Below, piece after piece: positions 23,697 to 28,920 of a DNA stretch of 28,920 bases. The stretch lies in assembly GCA_000433255.1 (NCBI GenBank), contig HF998250.1, positions 48,369 to 77,288 of the forward strand, read 5' to 3'. The stretch comes from Coprobacillus sp. CAG:605 (lineage in GTDB: Bacteria; Bacillota_I; Bacilli_A; RF39; UBA660). Below the pieces are notes generated by a model, which was not told where the DNA came from, made no database searches, and saw only the letters and a list, made by a program, of their open reading frames with translations. The position numbers were made by a program, and so were the translations under genes. Every line of letters starts with the position of its first letter. Position 1 is the stretch's first letter.

Positions 23697-24963
23697 TTAA
23701 CTCATCCTTTCCTATTACACTACATTTTAATTTACCTTCACTAAGTTCAATATCCACTACATCATCTAAGTTAACATCATGACTATTTTTAATTACTTTA
23801 CCATTAGATTTAACGATACTATACCCACTACTTAATAATTTCATTGGGTTTAATACTTCAATAGTTTTCAATAATAACTCATATTGATGTTTCTTCTTAT
23901 CAAACATACTTTGAGGACTTTTTAAAATTTTATTATTAATAACTTTTTCATACATTAACTTAGCATGATTTAATTTATTAGCCATATACTGATTTAAATA
24001 ATCAATATAACTATCTAACTTTTGTTCTTTGATTTCATATAAACTCAAAGGATTTTTTAAAACAAATGAATTTTGTAAACTTTCTAACTTTATTCTATTT
24101 TTCTTAATAATATTGGTTACTGCTTCATTAGCTCTAATTTTATACTGTTCGATTAAGCTTTTTAAATCCACTAAATTAGGTACTGCCATTTCGGCTGCTC
24201 CAGTTGGTGTTGGTGCCCTTAAATCAGCAACATAATCTGCTATTGTAAAATCTATTTCATGTCCAACAGCACTGATTACCGGTATTTTCGAGTTATAGAT
24301 AGCCCTAGCTACAATTTCTTCGTTAAATGCCCATAAATCTTCAATCGAACCCCCACCACGGCCACAGATTATGACATCTAAATCATATTCTTGGGCTTTA
24401 TTAAGTTGCTTTACCACTGACTCTTTAGCACCTGTTCCTTGAACTAAAGCTGGAAAAAGAATAGTCTCACATATAGGATATCTTCTTTTTATTGTACTTA
24501 AAATATCCCTTATAGCAGCCCCTGTTGGTGCCGTTATAATTCCAATTTTCTTAGGAAACCTAGGTATAGGTCTTTTATGTTCTTTATTAAATAACCCTTC
24601 TTTAGCTAATTCTTTCTTTAATCTTTCAAATTCTAAGTAAAGATTACCAATTCCATCTAGCTCCATAGAATCAACATAAATTTGATATGACCCCGTAGCT
24701 TCATATAAAGCAATACGCCCACTTACTAAAACTTTCATCCCATCTTCCGGTTCAAAAGCCACACTCTTAGCACTTGAAGCAAACATTACCGCCGCTATCC
24801 TTGAATTTTCATCCTTTAATGTAAAGTAAAAATGACCTCTAGTATGATGTTTAAAATTTGATATTTCCCCTTTTAAATAAACACGATTTAAATGAGTATC
24901 CATATCAAATTTAGCTTTTATATAACGATTTAAATCACTAATTGTAACATACTTTATATTCAT
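23689..24963 (-). CDS. xseA: Exodeoxyribonuclease VII large subunit
   Basis: The product has 424 residues. An N-terminal OB-fold (ISDLNRYIKAKFD, VYLKGEISNFKHHTRGHFYFTLKD) is followed by the catalytic domain with IGIITAPTGAAIRDILSTIKRRYP, ICGRGGGSIEDLWAFNEE, and SAVGHEIDFTIADYVADLRAPTPTGAAE, then a long helical coiled-coil region and a small C-terminal domain (SGYSIVKSNGKVI). It is the single-strand-specific nuclease subunit. The stop is TGA, the only clear TGA stop in the window, which shows that UGA is not read as Trp here. Its start lies 2 nt after nusB. Confidence 0.98.
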   Translation of the reverse strand: MNIKYVTISDLNRYIKAKFDMDTHLNRVYLKGEISNFKHHTRGHFYFTLKDENSRIAAVMFASSAKSVAFEPEDGMKVLVSGRIALYEATGSYQIYVDSMELDGIGNLYLEFERLKKELAKEGLFNKEHKRPIPRFPKKIGIITAPTGAAIRDILSTIKRRYPICETILFPALVQGTGAKESVVKQLNKAQEYDLDVIICGRGGGSIEDLWAFNEEIVARAIYNSKIPVISAVGHEIDFTIADYVADLRAPTPTGAAEMAVPNLVDLKSLIEQYKIRANEAVTNIIKKNRIKLESLQNSFVLKNPLSLYEIKEQKLDSYIDYLNQYMANKLNHAKLMYEKVINNKILKSPQSMFDKKKHQYELLLKTIEVLNPMKLLSSGYSIVKSNGKVIKNSHDVNLDDVVDIELSEGKLKCSVIGKDELNG

Positions 24964-24965
24964 AA

Positions 24966-25358
24966 TTACTCTTTTATCATTTTATCTAATACAGCATTAA
25001 TCATTTTTCTTACATCATCATCACTGTATTTTTTAGCCATCTCAATAGCTTCATTAATTACCACAATTGGTGGTGTATCAGTATACTTTAACTCATAGAT
25101 AGCCATTTTTAAAATAGCCGCTCCAGTTCTATCGATTCTATCGATACTCCAGTCTTTCATATACTTATTAGCTTCCTTAATAATATCACTCTCATAAGTA
25201 ATAACGCCATAAACAATATCTCTTACAAATTCATTATCAATATCTAAATTTTCTCTAATAATTTCTTCTACACTATAATCAATATTTTGTTTTCTATTAA
25301 TATCAATTTGATATAAAATTATCATTATTTTCTCTCTAAGTTCACTTCTCGTTTTCAT
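24966..25358 (-). CDS. nusB: Transcription antitermination factor NusB
   Basis: The product has 130 residues. NusB with NusE (S10) binds boxA in rRNA leaders to form antitermination complexes. RSELREKIMIILYQID at the start and WSIDRIDRTGAAILKMAIYEL with PPIVVINEAIEMAKKYSDDD and INAVLDKM at the end are diagnostic. The frame opens at 25388, but the ATG at 25356-25358 carries a full AAGGAGGT site and sits directly after a good promoter. nusB-xseA-xseB is a common arrangement. Confidence 0.97.
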   Translation of the reverse strand: MKTRSELREKIMIILYQIDINRKQNIDYSVEEIIRENLDIDNEFVRDIVYGVITYESDIIKEANKYMKDWSIDRIDRTGAAILKMAIYELKYTDTPPIVVINEAIEMAKKYSDDDVRKMINAVLDKMIKE

Positions 25359-25374
25359 TATAACCTCCTTAAAT

Positions 25375-25403
25375 ATTGTATCAAACATTTATTTGCTAGT
25401 CAA
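25375..25403 (-). promoter_or_regulatory. Promoter of nusB-xseA-xseB
   Basis: The minus strand has TTGACT (25403-25398), exactly 17 nt, then TACAAT (25380-25375) with TG before it. It begins within the end of the 101-residue gene. Confidence 0.8.
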
Positions 25404-25404
25404 T

Positions 25405-25710
25405 TTATTTTTTATAATATAAACATGGTTTAGCAATTCTTCTTACTAATCCTCCAACAGCATAACATTCATTAACCTCTCTAATTTCCGTCTTTGAACT
25501 ATATGCTTTGCAAATTTTTACTCTAGCTTTCGGCCCAGATAAATCAACTATAAATTGATATGCTGGATACCCGTTTTTATCATTTAAATATATTAAATAA
25601 TTTTCATTATTTCTTTTTACAACATCACTAATTTCTAAGTTAGCATATTTATCTTCTAAGTTTAATCTTTCTAACACTTTCATAATATACATATATTCAC
25701 TAAGTTTCAT
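25405..25710 (-). CDS. Small conserved-looking protein of unknown function
   Basis: The product has 101 residues. I do not recognise it. It has no TM segment or signal peptide; the centre (YPAYQFIVDLSGPKARVKICKAY) looks beta-rich and the end is basic (GLVRRIAKPCLYYKK), with three Cys. The ATG overlaps the TAA stop of mutS by one base (TAATG), so translation is coupled to mutS although the ribosome site is weak. That coupling hints at a role with mutS or at co-dosage; no function is proposed. Confidence 0.75.
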   Translation of the reverse strand: MKLSEYMYIMKVLERLNLEDKYANLEISDVVKRNNENYLIYLNDKNGYPAYQFIVDLSGPKARVKICKAYSSKTEIREVNECYAVGGLVRRIAKPCLYYKK

Positions 25711-28301
25711 TACTTCACACTTTCTTTTTTATCCATTATTTCTTTTAATTTATATAAAGAATTTAACGCATCTATTGGTCTTAAATTATCGACATTAATA
25801 TTCTTTAACTCTTCTTCAACTTCACTCTTAATATATTGAATTTCTGTTTTTACTTCGGGCTTTTGTTCTTCAGGTGCTTCTTCGTCATCAAAGAAACTTA
25901 CTTGTTCCACCTTTTTATTCTTCGTATCTTTAGCTTCATAAACACTTAATATTTCACTAGCTCTCTTTAATAGTTCTTCTGGCATATGAGCAAGCTTAGC
26001 AACATGTATACCATAGCTCTTATCAATTGGGCCACTTACTACTTTATGTAAGAACGTTACTTCACCATTCTCTTCATGAGCATCAACATGAACATTTTTA
26101 ATTGTACTCATTTCTTTTGATAACGCGGTTAGTTCATGGTAATGGGTTGAGAACAAAGTCTTACAACCAATATTTTTATTAACATATTCTAATATAGCTT
26201 GCGCTAAACTCATGCCATCATAAGTTGCCGTTCCTCGTCCTAGCTCATCAAATAGTATTAATGAACTTTTAGTAGCATTAAGTAAGGCATTACAGGCTTC
26301 TTTCATTTCTACCATAAACGTTGACTCACCAGATACTAAATCATCACTGGCTCCAATACGGGTAAATATCTTATCTATAATTGGTAATGTTGCCTCTTTT
26401 GCTGGAACATAAGATCCCATTTGAGCCATTAAAATAATAATTGCAAGCTGTCTCATAAATGTTGATTTACCACTCATATTAGGTCCCGTAATTAACAACG
26501 TATTAGTATTTTCTTTCATAATACAATCATTAGCGACGTACCCATTTTTACTAACTACTTCAACAACTGGATGTCTTCCGTCTTTAATTATTATCTCATG
26601 TTTATCAGTTAATACTGGTTTTACTAGGTTATATTCTTCGGCACATACCGCAAGTGATAATATTGCATCTAACTCACTAAGTATCTCCGCATCACGCTTT
26701 AATTCAAATATCTTCTTTCGTACCGTCTCTTTAATTTCCATAAATAACTGGTATTCAATATCAATTATTCTTTCTTCGGCATTAAGAATTAAAGCCTCTT
26801 TTTCTTTTAATTCTGGTGAAATAAACCTCTCACAGTTTGTTAAAGTTTGTCTTCGTTCCCAGCCAAAATCAGTTTGAACCATCTTACTTTGTCCTTTAGA
26901 AACTTCAATATAGTAACCAAATATCTTATTATATCCTACTTTAAGATTTTTAATTCCCGTATCATTCTTTAATTTTTCTTCAAAAGACGCTATAAAGTCT
27001 TTACCACCACTTCTAATACTTCTTAACTCATCTAAATCACTATTATAACCATTTTGAATTAAAGCTCCATCTTTCAAGGTTATCGGTGCATCAGGATTAA
27101 TCGCTTTCTCTAATAACTCATAGATATCTCTTAATTCGTCTAACTCTTCATTAAACCCAAGTTCTCTCATATATTCCTTAATTTCTGGAATATAAGCTAA
27201 ACTATTCTTAATTTGTAATAAGTCTCTAGCATTTAATGATCCGGTATTTAACTTACCACATAGTCTTTCTAAATCATATACTTCATATAATTTTTCTCTT
27301 AACTGTTCTTTAATAATAAACTCGGTATTAAGTTTTTCTATCTTTTCATATCTCTTATTAAGTTCAGTTTTATCTTTTAAAGGATGTAATAACCAACTCT
27401 TTAACTTTCTAGAACCCATAGCAGTCTTACATTTATCTAATAACCATATTAAAGAATAAGTTCTTTCTTTTAATCTTAAAGTCTCAAATAACTCTAAGTT
27501 TCTTACTGTATGAATATCCATACTTAAATATTCGTCTTTATCAACAATCTCTACATTAGTAATATGACTTAAATCTTTCATATTAGTAATTACTAAATAA
27601 TATAGTAAATGTTTAATACCCATAATAATCTTACTATCTTTTATATCTTTATATAAGTATTCATAATCACTCTCTAAGTAAGAATTACTATAACTTATTT
27701 CTATCCCATAAGTATTCTTTAAATCATTTATTAACTTAGAATTTTCACTATCCGTTAGTATTACTTCCTTAACTCCCAAGTTTAATATTTCATTCATCAA
27801 TGTTATATCGTCTCTTTTTATAGTTAAAGAATTCATTTCCCCAGTAGATATATCACTATAAGTTAGAACATAACTATTTCCAAAATCTAATATACTAGCT
27901 ATATAATTATTATCTTTAGGTTTCATCATTTCATAATCAGTTAATGTCCCTCTAGATATTACTTGTACTACTCCTCTTTTAACCATTCCCTTAGTACTCT
28001 TAGGATCTTCTAGTTGTTCACATATTGCTACTTTATATCCTTTATCAATAAGTTTTTCAATATAGGGTTTAACAGAATGAAAAGGAACTCCACACATAGG
28101 AATTCGTTCTTTTAATCCTGCGTTCTTTCCAGTCAAGGTTAATTCTAGTTCCCTAGATGCAGTCTCTCCATCTTCAAAAAATAATTCATAGAAATCTCCT
28201 ATACGATAAAATAGTAACTCATCTAAATGTTTATTTTTAATATCTAAGTACTGTTGCATCATCGGACTTAGTTCTTCATATTTTACTTCATTTCTTTTCA
28301 T
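25710..28301 (-). CDS. mutS: DNA mismatch repair protein MutS
   Basis: The product has 863 residues, normal for MutS1. MutS recognises mismatches and signals to MutL. The N-terminal mismatch domain has the F-x-E motif (F37-Y-E39 in RIGDFYELFFEDG); lever and clamp regions follow; the ATPase has Walker A TGPNMSGKSTFMRQLA, the DDLVSGESTFMVEM signature, Walker B LILFDELGRGTATYDG and the H-loop TLFSTHYHEL. The C-terminus carries a short linker (EEAPEEQKPE) and a helical end. A TTG at 28307 could add two residues, but the ATG at 28299-28301 is preferred. The ribosome site is weak. No mutL lies in the window. Confidence 0.98.
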   Translation of the reverse strand: MKRNEVKYEELSPMMQQYLDIKNKHLDELLFYRIGDFYELFFEDGETASRELELTLTGKNAGLKERIPMCGVPFHSVKPYIEKLIDKGYKVAICEQLEDPKSTKGMVKRGVVQVISRGTLTDYEMMKPKDNNYIASILDFGNSYVLTYSDISTGEMNSLTIKRDDITLMNEILNLGVKEVILTDSENSKLINDLKNTYGIEISYSNSYLESDYEYLYKDIKDSKIIMGIKHLLYYLVITNMKDLSHITNVEIVDKDEYLSMDIHTVRNLELFETLRLKERTYSLIWLLDKCKTAMGSRKLKSWLLHPLKDKTELNKRYEKIEKLNTEFIIKEQLREKLYEVYDLERLCGKLNTGSLNARDLLQIKNSLAYIPEIKEYMRELGFNEELDELRDIYELLEKAINPDAPITLKDGALIQNGYNSDLDELRSIRSGGKDFIASFEEKLKNDTGIKNLKVGYNKIFGYYIEVSKGQSKMVQTDFGWERRQTLTNCERFISPELKEKEALILNAEERIIDIEYQLFMEIKETVRKKIFELKRDAEILSELDAILSLAVCAEEYNLVKPVLTDKHEIIIKDGRHPVVEVVSKNGYVANDCIMKENTNTLLITGPNMSGKSTFMRQLAIIILMAQMGSYVPAKEATLPIIDKIFTRIGASDDLVSGESTFMVEMKEACNALLNATKSSLILFDELGRGTATYDGMSLAQAILEYVNKNIGCKTLFSTHYHELTALSKEMSTIKNVHVDAHEENGEVTFLHKVVSGPIDKSYGIHVAKLAHMPEELLKRASEILSVYEAKDTKNKKVEQVSFFDDEEAPEEQKPEVKTEIQYIKSEVEEELKNINVDNLRPIDALNSLYKLKEIMDKKESVK

Positions 28302-28318
28302 ACACAAATCACTAACTT

Positions 28319-28327
28319 AGTATATCA
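28319..28327 (-). promoter_or_regulatory. Extended -10 promoter of mutS
   Basis: Minus-strand TGATATACT lies about 18 nt upstream of the mutS ATG; the implied leader is only about 10 nt. No strong -35 is seen. Confidence 0.4.
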
Positions 28328-28360
28328 TACTTCTTGGTTTTTGGTACTTTTTCTTGATAT

Positions 28361-28393
28361 AAAAAGAAGAAAATCGTTTATATTGATTTTCTT
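28361..28393 (-). terminator. Terminator of the FGE-like gene
   Basis: A perfect 9-bp stem (AAGAAAATC with GATTTTCTT; 28385-28393 and 28367-28375) is followed on the minus strand by CTTTTTATATC. It lies 55 nt after the stop codon; no gene is seen in between. Confidence 0.8.
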
Positions 28394-28447
28394 ATCGTTT
28401 TACCATGGTTTAAGTAAGTATTTATACCTTATTATTGACTGCAGCTG

Positions 28448-28920
28448 CTAAAGGACACTAAGGACAACTCGAAAAGATCTTCTATTATAACTCTCGCCAT
28501 AAGTTACATCAAAGGCAAAAAGCCCAGAACCATCACCATCATTGTAGTAGCTACCACGGACCATCCAAGGGTAATCAGAGTTTATAGATACGTTATAATC
28601 TCCGTACCAAGCATTTGCTCCTCTTGATCTAGACTTTAATATTTCTTTTGTGGCATCTCCTAAATGATATTTTGTAAAATCATTATTTGAGCTAGTTCCC
28701 ACATATTTGTCATAATATTTGGCTTCTGGCATTGAGCTAAATCCAGAATTTTTTCTCGTGTCGTCATAGTTTCCCATGACATATTCAGAAGAACCACCGG
28801 ACATATCATAGATTCCGTAAATATTACCAGTAGTTGAGGCATTTACTCCTGTTGCTGTATTCCAAGCATTACAGGTTGATGCTCCACTTGCACTTACACT
28901 TGATCCAGCACAACCAGTAG
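28448..28920 (-). CDS. Secreted FGE/SUMF1-like (C-type-lectin fold) protein, C-terminal part
   Basis: The frame is open from the right window edge to the TAG at 28448-28450, at least 156 residues; an ATG at 28804 is internal. The segment TGNIYGIYDMSGGSSEYVMG resembles the GLYDMAGNVWEWV core of formylglycine-generating-enzyme-like domains, and the end PWMVRGSYYN..SRSFRVV-type pattern (here RRSFRVVLSVL) matches their RGGSW...GFRVV ending. Cys residues upstream (GCAGSS, STCNAW) suggest an extracytoplasmic protein. Catalytic Cys of true FGE are not seen in the part present, so a binding or structural role is likelier. The composition is less AT-rich than its neighbours. Confidence 0.6.
   Translation of the reverse strand, partial: TGCAGSSVSASGASTCNAWNTATGVNASTTGNIYGIYDMSGGSSEYVMGNYDDTRKNSGFSSMPEAKYYDKYVGTSSNNDFTKYHLGDATKEILKSRSRGANAWYGDYNVSINSDYPWMVRGSYYNDGDGSGLFAFDVTYGESYNRRSFRVVLSVL

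Noticed and set aside
28660..28842. 60-codon minus-strand frame near the right edge
   Set aside because: It lies in another frame of the FGE-like gene, whose own frame stays open to the window edge.
1..28920. UGA read as tryptophan (code 4)
   Set aside because: TGG is used for Trp in all proteins and xseA ends with TGA followed properly by xseB, so UGA works as a stop even though it is rare.
1..28920. CRISPR array, insertion sequence, prophage or tRNA genes
   Set aside because: No regularly spaced repeats, transposase, integrase or phage structural genes, and no tRNA-like cloverleaf was noticed on reading. The only repeats found are the pair at 18290-18775.

Overview
The window is AT-rich chromosomal DNA, nearly all coding, from a low-GC Gram-positive bacterium. 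Gene order and protein types point to an uncultured or poorly studied Bacilli lineage on the Erysipelotrichia/RF39/Mollicutes side. The order spoVB - comN - rel - dtd - hisS - ... - 6S RNA - tcdA - rarA matches, as I recall it, the Bacillus subtilis neighbourhood, and the GatA active-site region is of a divergent type. The cell is walled (flippase, glucosaminidase, polysaccharide genes). The standard code is used: TGG encodes Trp and TGA ends xseA, although almost every other gene stops with TAA or TAG.

Layout. 1-353: 3' end of rarA (+), converging with tcdA at a shared terminator. 1056-1236: a 6S RNA candidate with its own promoter and terminator. 1284-4566: a HerA-like ATPase, then a two-gene unit of a glucosaminidase-like wall hydrolase and an unknown protein. 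4662-9119: hisS-gatC-gatA-gatB, read from two tandem promoters; gatCAB sits where B. subtilis has aspS. 9278-15082: an M14 peptidase, comN-like, rel, dtd and a membrane-anchored unknown protein in one tightly packed run. 15170-18105: a surface glycine-rich protein, divergent from a SpoVB-like flippase (+). 18106-19101: a 1 kb gene-poor island. 19102-22404: a polysaccharide cluster (GT4 glycosyltransferase, PssD/PssE-like pair, Wzy-like polymerase/ligase). 22485-23258: an orphan HExxH protein. 23463-28301: mutS - unknown - nusB - xseA - xseB, with an internal promoter before nusB. 28448-end: the C-terminal part of a secreted FGE-like protein.

The most interesting stretch is 18106-19101. It holds a 37-residue single-TM peptide gene that looks like a type I toxin. 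It has a strong promoter and ribosome site, a leader that can hide that ribosome site, and a downstream element complementary to the leader over about 23 bp. A decayed tandem copy follows. Next to it, on the minus strand, lies a stand-alone RNA gene of about 180 nt, not recognised, with a good promoter, several perfect stems and a terminator. The other notable point is that the Rel protein keeps its synthetase motifs while its hydrolase HDxxED motif has become H-E-T-I-N-H.

Several gene starts were moved downstream to an ATG with a clear Shine-Dalgarno sequence (tcdA, HerA-like, the 458-codon frame, rel, PssE-like, PssD-like, GT4, nusB, mutS). This removes most apparent overlaps.
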